A DNA stretch of 64,000 bases from Bacillota bacterium (GTDB lineage: Bacteria; Bacillota; Clostridia; Peptostreptococcales; Anaerovoracaceae), in contig JAFRHG010000030.1 in NCBI GenBank assembly GCA_017433375.1, positions 1 to 64,000 on the forward strand, read 5' to 3'. The translations under genes were made by a program, and so were the position numbers. Positions 1-7,704 of this stretch are shown in pieces; positions within the stretch are counted from its first letter, which is position 1, and each line of letters opens with the position of its first letter. The notes under the pieces are model-generated. The model saw only the letters and a list, made by a program, of their open reading frames with translations. It ran no database searches and had not been told where the DNA came from.

Positions 1-2
1 GC

Positions 3-41
3 CGAGCCGAGATCGAAGAGAACGTAAAGAAAAATCGTTAA
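3..41 (+). CDS. C-terminal tail of a gene truncated by the window edge
   Basis: An open frame enters from the left edge and ends at a TAA at 39-41, encoding a charged tail (RAEIEENVKKNR). It is too short to identify. Other frames are also open at the edge, so the call rests only on the stop lying before the structured region and terminator that follow. Confidence 0.25.
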   Translation, partial: RAEIEENVKKNR

Positions 42-80
42 AGCTGGAGTTGAAAGGAGGAGAGGCGCGGGCCCGTCAGG

Positions 81-148
81 GACGCTCATCCCGCCACCTG
101 GAGAGGTGGGGGTTTCCGCGTCAGGTTTGTCTGATGAACTGCCATCAG
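81..148 (+). ncRNA. Possible structured RNA or 3' UTR before a terminator
   Basis: Two nested helices can be drawn: GACGC (81-85) with GCGTC (118-122) enclosing CCGCCACCT (91-99) with AGGTGGGGG (104-112). A second hairpin pairs CTGAT (131-135) with ATCAG (144-148). A terminator follows directly. I do not recognise a riboswitch or ribozyme consensus, so this may be only the folded 3' end of the upstream transcript. Confidence 0.3.
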
Positions 149-151
149 GCG

Positions 152-180
152 GGGCCGGGTTTAACCCGGCCCTTTTTTTT
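152..180 (+). terminator. Intrinsic terminator
   Basis: A GC-rich hairpin (GGGCCGGGT, short loop, ACCCGGCCC) is followed by eight T residues. It ends the transcript entering from the left edge. Confidence 0.9.
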
Positions 181-281
181 CACGGGGTTGCTTTTCCATT
201 CCCGGCTCGTATTGCTCTTGAAAGGAATGTATAATAGGAGCAGGGGAAAAGGGAATTGACGAGGACAAAGGGAGGACGGGA

Positions 282-1433
282 ATGGTAAACGAAGGGACTT
301 TTCATATCGGGCCGATCCGGCCGCCCAGTGAAGCGGCGAGCCTTCTGATCCAGGTGACCAGGGGATGCACGTGGAATAAGTGCAAATTCTGTAATCTGTA
401 CCGGCACACCCGGTTCAAGGCCTACAGCGCGGACAGCGTGAAGCGGGATATCGATGTGATCGCCGCCTATGCGGAGGAGATAGAGGAATACCGTGACGGC
501 GCCGGATGGGATCTGGACGGCCTGAACGGGAGGCTGCAGCGCTTTCGGGATGACGAGGCGAGGCAGTGCTTTTATATGGTCGCCCAGTGGCTGATCGACG
601 GCGGTGAGAACGTGTTTTTGCAGGACGGCAACACCACGGTACTCAGCAGCGGCAGGCTCTCGGAGGTCCTGGTCTACCTGAAACAGGTTTTTCCTCAGAT
701 TAAGCGGATCACCTCCTACGGACGGGCGGAGGAACTGTCCAGTCACAGTGCGGAGTACTACGCGGAGCTGAAGGAGGCCGGCCTCGACCGGATCCATTCC
801 GGTTTTGAAACGGGGTCCGACAGGGTCCTGGCCATGATCAACAAAGGGACCACCGCAGAGCATGAGATCACCGCGGGAAGGAACGTGCGGGCCGGCGGCA
901 TCGAGCTGAGCGTGTACTTCATGCCGGGTGTCGGCGGCAGGGAACTATCCGGGGAGAATGCCGAGGGAACAGCCCGCGTGCTCAATGCGGTGAATCCGGA
1001 TTTCATCCGGGTGAGGACCGCGGCGGTTAAGCCGGGGACGGAGCTCTATGAGGATTTCCGTCAGGGAGAGTATTGCCTTTGCGGCGACGACGATAAGGCC
1101 CGGGAGATCCGCCGGGTGATCGAGCTGGCGGAGGGCGTTACCACCCAGCTGGTCAGCGATCATATGGTCAATCTGCTGCAGGATATCAACGGGAACCTGG
1201 GATCGGAGAGGGACCGGAGGAAGATGACTGCGCGGATCGATCAGTATCTGGGAATGCCGGAGGCGGACCGCAGGGTGTTTCAGCTGCTGCGCAGGACGCT
1301 GCGGGCCTATGATCTGGATGATCTGGCGCAGCTGACAGCGGAGCAGAGGGAGCAGCTGCGCGAAGCGGTCCGGGAGGAGCCGGAAGCGCGGTGGGATGAA
1401 AAGATGAACGGGTACATCAGCCGATTTATCTGA
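282..1433 (+). CDS. Radical SAM protein, unknown substrate
   Basis: This 383-residue protein carries the cluster motif CTWNKCKFC with cysteines at residues 29, 34 and 37 (CX4CX2C). That variant is seen in COG1032-like radical SAM proteins with TRGCxWNxCxFC. A [4Fe-4S] cluster and SAM radical chemistry are expected from the family. No B12-binding domain precedes the core, and an accessory C-terminal region follows. The ATG has a good SD about 10 nt upstream (ggaggac), and a TATAAT hexamer lies at 230-235 with a weak -35. The cupin gene starts 13 nt after the stop, suggesting a two-gene operon. The substrate is not predictable. The protein contains one copy of the dispersed 10-mer, read as Cys-Leu-Cys. 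Confidence 0.85.
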   Translation: MVNEGTFHIGPIRPPSEAASLLIQVTRGCTWNKCKFCNLYRHTRFKAYSADSVKRDIDVIAAYAEEIEEYRDGAGWDLDGLNGRLQRFRDDEARQCFYMVAQWLIDGGENVFLQDGNTTVLSSGRLSEVLVYLKQVFPQIKRITSYGRAEELSSHSAEYYAELKEAGLDRIHSGFETGSDRVLAMINKGTTAEHEITAGRNVRAGGIELSVYFMPGVGGRELSGENAEGTARVLNAVNPDFIRVRTAAVKPGTELYEDFRQGEYCLCGDDDKAREIRRVIELAEGVTTQLVSDHMVNLLQDINGNLGSERDRRKMTARIDQYLGMPEADRRVFQLLRRTLRAYDLDDLAQLTAEQREQLREAVREEPEARWDEKMNGYISRFI

Positions 1434-1446
1434 AGGAGGACAGAGT

Positions 1447-1806
1447 ATGGGAAACGAGAAACCGAAGACAGGCCAGACCTGGGTGATGCACGAGGATGTG
1501 CTGGCGGAGAAGATGCCGACATGGACGAAGCGCCGCATCCTGGCCCATGGCGAGCAGATGATGATGGTGGAAAACGAGTTCGCGCCGGGTGATACCGCTC
1601 CAGAACACGAGCATTACCACGCGCAGATCACCTACGTGATCGACGGCGCGCTGGAGTTTACCGTGGACGGGGAGACAAGAGTACTGAGAAAGGGCGATTC
1701 CACATTCATCGCTCCCCACGCCGTGCACCGGGCGATTGCTCTGGAGGACACGCTGATCATCGATATGTTCGCGCCTATGCGGGAGGATTTTTTGACACAA
1801 CCTTGA
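1447..1806 (+). CDS. Small cupin-domain protein
   Basis: A 119-residue single-domain cupin. The metal motif is visible as H54-x-H56-x3-Q60 and H94, placed as in cupin_2 proteins, so a divalent metal site is likely. Such proteins act as small dioxygenases, isomerases or sugar/ligand sensors, and nothing here separates these. The start ATG has SD aaggaggaca. It follows the radical SAM gene by 13 nt and is probably cotranscribed with it. The two may act on one substrate, but that is inference from adjacency only. Confidence 0.8.
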   Translation: MGNEKPKTGQTWVMHEDVLAEKMPTWTKRRILAHGEQMMMVENEFAPGDTAPEHEHYHAQITYVIDGALEFTVDGETRVLRKGDSTFIAPHAVHRAIALEDTLIIDMFAPMREDFLTQP

Positions 1807-1817
1807 AATGGAATATA

Positions 1818-1846
1818 TTGACAATTATGGAATGCTATGACATAAT
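1818..1846 (+). promoter_or_regulatory. Sigma-A-type promoter
   Basis: TTGACA (1818-1823), a 17-nt spacer, then CATAAT (1841-1846). It lies just after the cupin stop and fires into a structured intergenic segment ahead of the GTPase gene. Confidence 0.6.
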
Positions 1847-1847
1847 A

Positions 1848-1937
1848 GACGGGCCGCCAAAGGTCGTAACTAAGGCGGCTCAAACCATAGGCAACTGAGT
1901 AACTCAATCTTCCTGGCATCAGTATAGCACCTCCCGT
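1848..1937. other. Compact inverted-repeat element, possibly structured RNA or mobile-element end
   Basis: GACGGG (1848-1853) is complementary to CCCGTC (1932-1937). Between them lie GCCGCC/GGCGGC (1853-1858 with 1874-1879) and a small TGAGT/ACTCA stem, giving a closed multi-stem fold that can be drawn on either strand. The expected start point of the plus-strand promoter falls inside the outer 5' arm, so a plus-strand RNA would lack part of the outer stem. I could not match a known riboswitch. A relic of a transposon end with subterminal hairpins is an alternative. Confidence 0.35.
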
Positions 1938-2016
1938 CTCTGGATGCAATTGTATTCTTTCCCTTACCATTTCCCATCATGTTCGCTGATCCTGCCGCCG
2001 GGACCATGCCCATCCG

Positions 2017-2045
2017 TTGTGATACGCAGCGATTCCTGTTAAAAT
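2017..2045 (+). promoter_or_regulatory. Promoter of the GTPase gene
   Basis: TTGTGA (2017-2022), a 17-nt spacer and TAAAAT (2040-2045), ending 36 nt before the chosen ATG. Confidence 0.5.
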
Positions 2046-2081
2046 ATATGCAGGATAACTCACATGCAGCGAGGAGCAGCG

Positions 2082-3278
2082 ATGAAACGAGGAAACGTAT
2101 TAGTCATCGGCAATACCGGTGTCGGCAAGTCCACGCTGATCAATGCGGTGCTGGGCGAGAACCGGGCGAGGACCGGCTGGGGGCCGAAGGGGACCACCAA
2201 CCGGCTGGCGATCTACGAGAGCGAAGATCTTCCTTTCCGGATTATCGACACCATCGGCTTCGACACGTCCCACCGGAAGGAACGGCGGGCAATCACGGCT
2301 GTGAAGAGCTGGTCGAAGGAGCGGGCGAAAAACAACGACGCCGACAACGATATCAACGTCATCTGGTTCTGCGTCGACGGAACGTCCAGGAAGTATCTTG
2401 CGAAATCGATCGACACCATGATCAAGGCGACTTCCATGTGGAAGACGGTTCCGATCATCGCGGTGATCACCAAGTCATATTCCGTTCCCGAGCGCATGGA
2501 AAACGCCGAGATGGTATATACCGCCTTTGAAAAGCGCAAGCGGGGCAAGAACGTGAAGCGGGTCATCCCCGTCGTGGCAAAGGAATACCAGCTGGATGAA
2601 ACCACCTTCGCGGCGCCGGAGGGAATCACCGAACTGATCGAGGCGACGAACCGGGTTATGCCGGAAGGCCTCAAGGCGGGCCAGGATGATGTTGCCCGGT
2701 TCAAGCTGAACCGCAAGCGGGCCATGGCCCACGGCCTGGTGGGGACTTCTACCACAACGGCGGCGGTCGTCGGCGCGATCCCCATTCCCCTGGCGGACGC
2801 GGCCATCCTGACTCCGGTGGAAATCGCGGAGATCAACGCCATCGCCCGGATCTACGGTATCCGTAAGAGCGACAGGTCGGCCAACTTCATGAACACCATC
2901 ATCGAGGTAGGCACGATCAGCACCGTGGCGAAGGCGGCCATCAGCACCATCAAGGCCATCCCGGGGGTCAACATCGCGGCGAGCGTGCTGAACGCGGTGA
3001 TCGCGGGAAGCATCGTAGCGGCCCTGGGCGAGGGCGCCATCTATGCCTTTGAGCAGGTCTACCTGGGGAAGAAGAGCCTGGACGACACCGACTGGGTCAG
3101 AAAGATGATGGAAGGCAGATTCTCGTCGGACTTCATCGATCGGGTAAATCTGGTCGTGAAGAGCCTTCCCAAAAACGCCAGCAAGACGGAGATCGCCCGC
3201 TCGATCGTCCGCCTGTTCGGGAATACGATGAAGTCGACGAAAAAAGTGGAAGACGCAGCAGAGGAAAAAGCGGAATAA
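2082..3278 (+). CDS. P-loop GTPase with C-terminal DUF697-like membrane-associated region
   Basis: A 398-residue protein. The Walker A / G1 motif is GNTGVGKST (residues 10-18), a threonine-containing G2 lies near 38-39, and G3 is DTIGF (56-60). The expected G4 (N/TKxD) reads TKSY at 130-133, so the guanine-specificity aspartate is replaced by tyrosine. A second region (about 210-260) is rich in small and hydrophobic residues with a PIPLADAAILTPVEIAEI segment, resembling DUF697 proteins coupled to Era/YcjX-like GTPases. I chose ATG 2082 over ATG 2064 because gaggag sits 5-10 nt upstream. The role is unknown, perhaps membrane stress or remodelling. A small membrane protein follows after 21 nt. 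Confidence 0.8.
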   Translation: MKRGNVLVIGNTGVGKSTLINAVLGENRARTGWGPKGTTNRLAIYESEDLPFRIIDTIGFDTSHRKERRAITAVKSWSKERAKNNDADNDINVIWFCVDGTSRKYLAKSIDTMIKATSMWKTVPIIAVITKSYSVPERMENAEMVYTAFEKRKRGKNVKRVIPVVAKEYQLDETTFAAPEGITELIEATNRVMPEGLKAGQDDVARFKLNRKRAMAHGLVGTSTTTAAVVGAIPIPLADAAILTPVEIAEINAIARIYGIRKSDRSANFMNTIIEVGTISTVAKAAISTIKAIPGVNIAASVLNAVIAGSIVAALGEGAIYAFEQVYLGKKSLDDTDWVRKMMEGRFSSDFIDRVNLVVKSLPKNASKTEIARSIVRLFGNTMKSTKKVEDAAEEKAE

Positions 3279-3299
3279 GTAACAGAGGAGGAAGCAGAG

Positions 3300-3404
3300 A
3301 TGAGTAAGAGTGCCAGAGTCGTTATCGTTGTTCTTGCCATTGTTCTTGGCGTCATTCTGGGTCTGACCCAGGCGGAAAACAAACGCTATTCCTACAAGGC
3401 ATAG
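3300..3404 (+). CDS. Single-pass 34-residue membrane miniprotein
   Basis: The ATG at 3300 is preceded by a strong SD (aggaggaag) and encodes a 34-residue product. It has a short basic start (MSKSAR), one hydrophobic helix (VVIVVLAIVLGVILGLT) and a polar tail (QAENKRYSYKA). It lies between the GTPase gene (21 nt upstream) and the MazG-like gene (ATG 4 nt after its stop), so it is probably translated within an operon. No homologue is recognised. It could be a membrane tether or partner for the upstream GTPase, which is inference. Confidence 0.6.
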   Translation: MSKSARVVIVVLAIVLGVILGLTQAENKRYSYKA

Positions 3405-3408
3405 GCCG

Positions 3409-3729
3409 ATGAAACAGGAAACCATTGACCGCATCCGGAAATTCACGGAGGACCGGGACTGGGATCAGTTCCACACCCCGGCCAATCTGGCCAAGTCCAT
3501 CAGCATCGAAGCGGGCGAGCTGCTGGAATGTTTTCAGTGGAGCGACACGGACTTCGATGTGGATCACGTCAGGGAGGAACTGGCGGATGTGATCGTCTAC
3601 TGCCAGAACATGCTGGACAAGCTGGATCTGGACGCCGACGAGATCGTGAATGCGAAGATGGACAGGAACGAGGAAAAGTACCCGGTGGAAAAGGCTCGGG
3701 GAAACGCGGCGAAGTATGATCAGCTGTAG
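3409..3729 (+). CDS. MazG-like nucleotide pyrophosphohydrolase
   Basis: A 106-residue all-alpha NTP pyrophosphohydrolase of the MazG/RS21-C6 type. The metal-binding pattern is visible as EAGELLE followed by REELADVIVY (EExxE ... ExxD arrangement). The family hydrolyses noncanonical or excess (d)NTPs to monophosphates, a housecleaning role. Length is normal for the short single-domain form. It starts 4 nt after the miniprotein stop and its ATG is ambiguous by only a few bases. Confidence 0.85.
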   Translation: MKQETIDRIRKFTEDRDWDQFHTPANLAKSISIEAGELLECFQWSDTDFDVDHVREELADVIVYCQNMLDKLDLDADEIVNAKMDRNEEKYPVEKARGNAAKYDQL

Positions 3730-3747
3730 GAAGAAGGGAAGATTAAC

Positions 3748-4803
3748 ATGCCGCTGATATTGGTCAGGGATGATTATGCAAAAGGCAACGCCGACGTGGT
3801 AACGCTCCCGGCAGGAGGAGAGCCTCTGGAGAGATTCCTTCAGGAATCCCTGGAGACCGCCTGGAGGGAGGGGCGCTCTTCGGTTGCTTTTTCGATGGAT
3901 CCTGAAGCGGCGAGGAGCCGCTTTGGGGAGGATGCCTTACCTGCGGCCCGGCGGGTGATCACCGATTTCCTGGCGGACCACGACATGGATGTGCGGCTGG
4001 TGATCGACAGCCGCAGGCAGGTGCTGACGGAGCGCCGAAGGACCATAGACCTTGTGAACTATATCCGCCGCCATCTGTTTCGCGGCGCCGGTGCGTCCGC
4101 TCCCGAGGAGCACGAGAAACTATTCGCCGGTGCGCCTGCTCCCAAGGAGTGTGTGGAATCCAGCACCGAGATATCCGCCCGTAGAAAGACCAGAAAAGGG
4201 GGCGGCCGCAAGACAGACGAAAAAGCCTTCTCCGGAGGGCAGAAAAAAACCGATCAGCAGGAAGCGCTGGAAGAGCAGATCTTGGCGAAAAAACCGGACG
4301 AGTCAGCCGGCCCGCTGGAAGATGCGAACATTTATGAAGGAGCGTTCCCTGGTTCGGCGCCGGAATATCATAAAGTGAAGCCCCTTCATTCCCTTGAGCA
4401 CGGCGCGCCTGCCACGGGCTCCCTGGATGACCGGATCGGAGAGCTGGAGGGAGAGGATCGGGAAACCTTCCACCAGATGCTTTTCCGGCTGATCGGGGAG
4501 AGCGGCATGACCAACGCCCAGGTCTATACCCGGGCGAACATGAGCAAGAAACTGTTCAGCAAGATCAAGCTGAATCCGGACAGCATACCGAAAAAGAAAA
4601 ACGTCATCGCCCTGGCCATCGCCCTGGAGCTGGACATGGAGGAGACGGAGGAACTGCTCATGAAGGCGGGCTATGCCCTGTCCGACAGCACCCTGTCGGA
4701 TGTGATCATCTCCTACTTCATCGAGAGGGGGATCTATAACGTGTTTGACATCAATGAGGCCCTCTTCGATCACGGACAGGAGAACAGTCTGCTGGGGTTC
4801 TGA
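3748..4803 (+). CDS. Macro-domain remnant fused to a C-terminal XRE-like domain
   Basis: A 351-residue protein. The first 10 residues (MPLILVRDDY) and residues about 33-113 resemble the start and the second half of a macro domain (compare MPxxIIRNDI... and the SLETA-x-E-x-G-x-x-S-V-A-F block). The central ADP-ribose-binding part with the NAAN motif and glycine loop is absent, so ADP-ribose binding is unlikely. Residues about 115-220 are a charged low-complexity linker. The C-terminus (about 235-351) resembles the helical XRE-like domain found at the end of macro-domain proteins in Clostridia. A VWA gene follows downstream, also a recurring neighbour from memory. An intrinsic terminator separates the two. 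Confidence 0.65.
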   Translation: MPLILVRDDYAKGNADVVTLPAGGEPLERFLQESLETAWREGRSSVAFSMDPEAARSRFGEDALPAARRVITDFLADHDMDVRLVIDSRRQVLTERRRTIDLVNYIRRHLFRGAGASAPEEHEKLFAGAPAPKECVESSTEISARRKTRKGGGRKTDEKAFSGGQKKTDQQEALEEQILAKKPDESAGPLEDANIYEGAFPGSAPEYHKVKPLHSLEHGAPATGSLDDRIGELEGEDRETFHQMLFRLIGESGMTNAQVYTRANMSKKLFSKIKLNPDSIPKKKNVIALAIALELDMEETEELLMKAGYALSDSTLSDVIISYFIERGIYNVFDINEALFDHGQENSLLGF

Positions 4804-4839
4804 TACCGGACCGGGATCGCCTTTGAAAAAAATATGCCG

Positions 4840-4865
4840 AGGTCGCCTGCGATGCGACCTTTTTG
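4840..4865 (+). terminator. Intrinsic terminator
   Basis: AGGTCGC (4840-4846), loop, GCGACCT (4854-4860), then a T-run. It closes the operon ending with the macro/XRE gene. A copy of the dispersed 10-mer (TTGCCTTTGC) starts at 4867, immediately after it. Confidence 0.85.
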
Positions 4866-4931
4866 ATTGCCTTTGCCCCTATCATGGAATCACAGGATAA
4901 CCATACGAGATAATAAAAGGAGGAAAAGACA

Positions 4932-5585
4932 ATGAAAAAGGGATTAACAGAAATGGTATTCATTCTGGACAGAAGCGGTTCCATGAGCGGGATGGAGGCG
5001 GACACCATCGGCGGCTTCAACAGCATGCTGGAGAAGCAGAAGAAGGAAGAGGGCGACGCGATCCTGACCACGGCGCTCTTTGACAACCGGTACGAACTGA
5101 TCCATGACCGGTTCCCGATCCAGTCGGTGCAGAACATGACGGAGAAGGAGTATTACGTTCGCGGGTCCACGGCTCTGCTGGACGCCATGGGCAGCACCAT
5201 CCAGAAGACGATCAACGTGCAGAAGCATCTGCCGGAGAAGGAGCGTGCGGAGAAGGTGATCTTCGTCATCATCACCGACGGCATGGAGAATTCCAGCTGC
5301 GAATACACCTACGGGGATGTGCAGCGGATGGTGGAGGTGCAGAAGGAGAAGGGCTGGGAGTTCATGTTCCTGGGCGCGAACATCGACGCGATCTCGGAGG
5401 CGCGCAAGTTCGGCATCCCGGAAAGCCGGGCAGTGCGGTACCACAGCGATGCCAAGGGGACGGCGATGAACTACGACTGTGTCAGCGAGGCGATCTGCTG
5501 CATGAGATCCCCTGAGTCATCGGAAATGGGCAGCCAGTGGAAGGCGGAAATCGAGAATTACCGCAGAAAGAAGGAAGGGAAGTAA
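4932..5585 (+). CDS. von Willebrand factor A domain protein
   Basis: A 217-residue cytoplasmic VWA protein. The MIDAS motif is intact: DRSGS (residues 13-17), the GST threonine, and the aspartate of TDGMEN. A Mg-dependent protein-binding role is expected. No signal peptide or membrane segment is seen. The SD aaaggagg lies upstream of ATG 4932. It follows the macro/XRE gene across a terminator, so it probably has its own promoter. The partner could be that protein, by analogy with clusters elsewhere, but this is not shown by the sequence. Confidence 0.85.
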   Translation: MKKGLTEMVFILDRSGSMSGMEADTIGGFNSMLEKQKKEEGDAILTTALFDNRYELIHDRFPIQSVQNMTEKEYYVRGSTALLDAMGSTIQKTINVQKHLPEKERAEKVIFVIITDGMENSSCEYTYGDVQRMVEVQKEKGWEFMFLGANIDAISEARKFGIPESRAVRYHSDAKGTAMNYDCVSEAICCMRSPESSEMGSQWKAEIENYRRKKEGK

Positions 5586-5683
5586 AAAGGCAGCCAATCG
5601 GACTTTAAGGCGGGGATAGTGTCTGCTAAAATAGGAAGGGAAAGGAATGGGTGGAATTGCCTTTGGGGCAGAAGGAAAGGGAT

Positions 5684-6079
5684 ATGATCAGAATAGATGT
5701 AAAGACCACGAACCACACCCAGATGCTGGACATTACCCGCCGGGTCCAGGAGGCGGTCACGGCGAGCGGGGTGAGGGACGGCATCTGCATGGTGTTCGTC
5801 CCCCACACGACGGCGGCGGTGACCATTAACGAGAACGCGGACCCGGACGTGGTCCGGGATTTCACAAGGGAGATCGGCAAGATCGTGCCCTGGGAGGACG
5901 GCTACCATCACATGGAGGGCAATTCGGCGGCCCACCTGAAGTCCAGCATGATCGGCTTCTCGGAACAGCTGATCATCGAAGGGGGACGGCTGGTGCTGGG
6001 CACCTGGCAGGGGATCTACTTCTGCGAGTACGACGGCCCGCGCAGCCGGAAGGTATACGTGAAGATTCTGGAGGGATGA
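5684..6079 (+). CDS. YjbQ/UPF0047 family protein
   Basis: A 131-residue protein with the family signatures VPHTTAAVTINENADPDV and GNSAAHLKSS. Some members have weak thiamine-phosphate synthase activity in E. coli, and the true role is uncertain. I selected ATG 5684 (MIRIDVKTT), which matches the usual family start and has ggaaaggg upstream, rather than an in-frame ATG at 5651. The stop overlaps the next gene region (ATGA at 6076), suggesting coupled translation with the isochorismatase. Confidence 0.85.
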   Translation: MIRIDVKTTNHTQMLDITRRVQEAVTASGVRDGICMVFVPHTTAAVTINENADPDVVRDFTREIGKIVPWEDGYHHMEGNSAAHLKSSMIGFSEQLIIEGGRLVLGTWQGIYFCEYDGPRSRKVYVKILEG

Positions 6080-6084
6080 ACGCT

Positions 6085-6612
6085 ATGCGAAAGATACTGA
6101 TCGTGGTTGATATGCAGAACGATTTCATCGACGGTTCTCTGGGTACGCCGGAGGCCGCCGCCATCGTGGAGAAGGTGAAGGAGAAGATCCGGGCCTACGA
6201 TCCCGGGGACATCGTCGCGACCATGGACACCCACAGCGCCGACTATCTGCAGACGCAGGAGGGCAGAAACCTCCCCGTGGAGCACTGCATCCGCGGCACG
6301 GCAGGGTGGCAGATCCGGGAGGACATCCGGGAGCTGCTTGCCGGTTCGAGGATCATCGAAAAGCCCACCTTCGGGAGCGTACAGATGGCGGAGGAGATGA
6401 AGGAGATCTTTCAGCAGGAAAAGGGAGAAGTTGCCTTCGAGGTGATCGGCCTCTGCACGGACATCTGCGTGGTGTCCAACGCCCTGCTGCTCAAAGCCAT
6501 GATGCCGGAGGCGGAGATCGCCGTGGATGCGGCCTGCTGCGCCGGGGTGAGTCCCCGGCTGCATGAGGCGGCGCTGGATACCATGCGGTCCTGCCAGATC
6601 AATGTTGTGTAA
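6085..6612 (+). CDS. Isochorismatase-family cysteine hydrolase (nicotinamidase-like)
   Basis: A 175-residue alpha/beta hydrolase. The catalytic triad is visible: D9 in VDMQNDF, K93 in EKPTFG and C128 in CTDICV. The family hydrolyses amides such as nicotinamide or N-carbamoyl compounds, and the substrate is unresolved. I chose ATG 6085 because ggaggg sits about 9 nt upstream. ATG 6076 would place the SD directly against the start. Butyrate kinase starts 11 nt after the stop, so YjbQ, hydrolase and kinase are likely one transcript. Confidence 0.85.
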   Translation: MRKILIVVDMQNDFIDGSLGTPEAAAIVEKVKEKIRAYDPGDIVATMDTHSADYLQTQEGRNLPVEHCIRGTAGWQIREDIRELLAGSRIIEKPTFGSVQMAEEMKEIFQQEKGEVAFEVIGLCTDICVVSNALLLKAMMPEAEIAVDAACCAGVSPRLHEAALDTMRSCQINVV

Positions 6613-6623
6613 GGAGGGGAACA

Positions 6624-7697
6624 ATGACCTACAGGGTGCTGACCATCAACCCGGGATCCACATCGACGAAGATCGCCGTTTTTGAAGACGAGCGGGAGGT
6701 CCTTGATCAGACGCTGCGGCACAGCGCGGAGGAGCTGGGCCGGTACGAAAGCATTGCCGCCCAGGAGGACTTCCGCCGCCAGCTGGTGCTGGACGCCCTG
6801 GCGGAAAACGGCATGACCGCGGGAGACCTTGACGCCATCGGCTGCCGGGGCGGGCTGATCCGTCCCATTCCCAGCGGCACCTACCGGGTGAACGAGACCA
6901 TGGTGGAGGACTGCCGCCGGGGCGTGCAGGGAGAACACGCCAGCAATCTGGGCGCGCTGATCGGATACGGCATGGGAAAGGAAGCCGGCGTTCCGGTCTT
7001 TATCGTAGATCCGCCTTCGGTGGATGAACTGTCGGATGTGGCCCGGATCTCGGGACACCCCCTGATCCGGCGGACCTGCATCTTCCACGCCCTGAACCAG
7101 AAGGCCGTGGCCCGGCAGTTTGCCAAAGAGGCGGGCCGGTCCTATGAGGAGATGAACCTGGTGGTCTGCCATATGGGCGGCGGGATCACCGTGGGCGCCC
7201 ACGTGGGCGGCCGGGTGGTGGACACCCAGAATGCGGTGGGCGGCGAAGGTCCCTTCACGCCGGGACGTTCCGGCGGGCTGCCGGCCATCGACGTCATCCG
7301 CCTTTGCTTCGACGGGGAGCATACCCGTGAGGAACTGGAGGAATACCTGACCAGCCGGGGCGGGCTGATCGCCTATACCGGGACCAGCAGCATGCGGGAG
7401 ATCCAGAAGCGGGCCAAGGAGGAACCGGAGATCCGGCTGCTCCTGGACGCCCTCCTCTATCAGATCGCCCGAGAGATCGGCGCCGCGGCCGCGGCCATGA
7501 AGGGGAAGGTTGACCAGATCATCCTCACCGGCGGCATCGCCAACAGCGAGGAACTGATGAGTGAGCTGCGGGAGCAGGTGGAATGGATCGCGCCGGTCAC
7601 CGTTTATCCCGGCGAGGAGGAAATGCAATCCCTTGCCTTCGGTGTGCTTCGCGTGCTGCGGGGCGAGGAAGAGGCGAAGGAATACGCGGAGGAGTGA
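6624..7697 (+). CDS. buk: Butyrate kinase
   Basis: A 357-residue ASKHA-fold acetate/butyrate kinase with the phosphate-binding start LTINPGSTSTKIAVF, HMGGGITVGAH, the loop GGEGPFTPGRSGGLP and the late nucleotide-binding LTGGIANS. Length and motifs fit butyrate kinase better than the longer acetate kinase. It converts butyryl phosphate and ADP to butyrate and ATP, or acts on branched-chain acyl phosphates. No phosphotransbutyrylase gene lies beside it in this window. The SD is aggagg. topB starts 7 nt downstream. Confidence 0.9.
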   Translation: MTYRVLTINPGSTSTKIAVFEDEREVLDQTLRHSAEELGRYESIAAQEDFRRQLVLDALAENGMTAGDLDAIGCRGGLIRPIPSGTYRVNETMVEDCRRGVQGEHASNLGALIGYGMGKEAGVPVFIVDPPSVDELSDVARISGHPLIRRTCIFHALNQKAVARQFAKEAGRSYEEMNLVVCHMGGGITVGAHVGGRVVDTQNAVGGEGPFTPGRSGGLPAIDVIRLCFDGEHTREELEEYLTSRGGLIAYTGTSSMREIQKRAKEEPEIRLLLDALLYQIAREIGAAAAAMKGKVDQIILTGGIANSEELMSELREQVEWIAPVTVYPGEEEMQSLAFGVLRVLRGEEEAKEYAEE

Positions 7698-7704
7698 GCC
7701 GCCG

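Noticed and set aside
123-150. Fluoride riboswitch or hammerhead ribozyme suggested by CTGATGA
   Set aside because: The GAAA box needed for a hammerhead and the 5' pseudoknot half of a fluoride aptamer are both absent.
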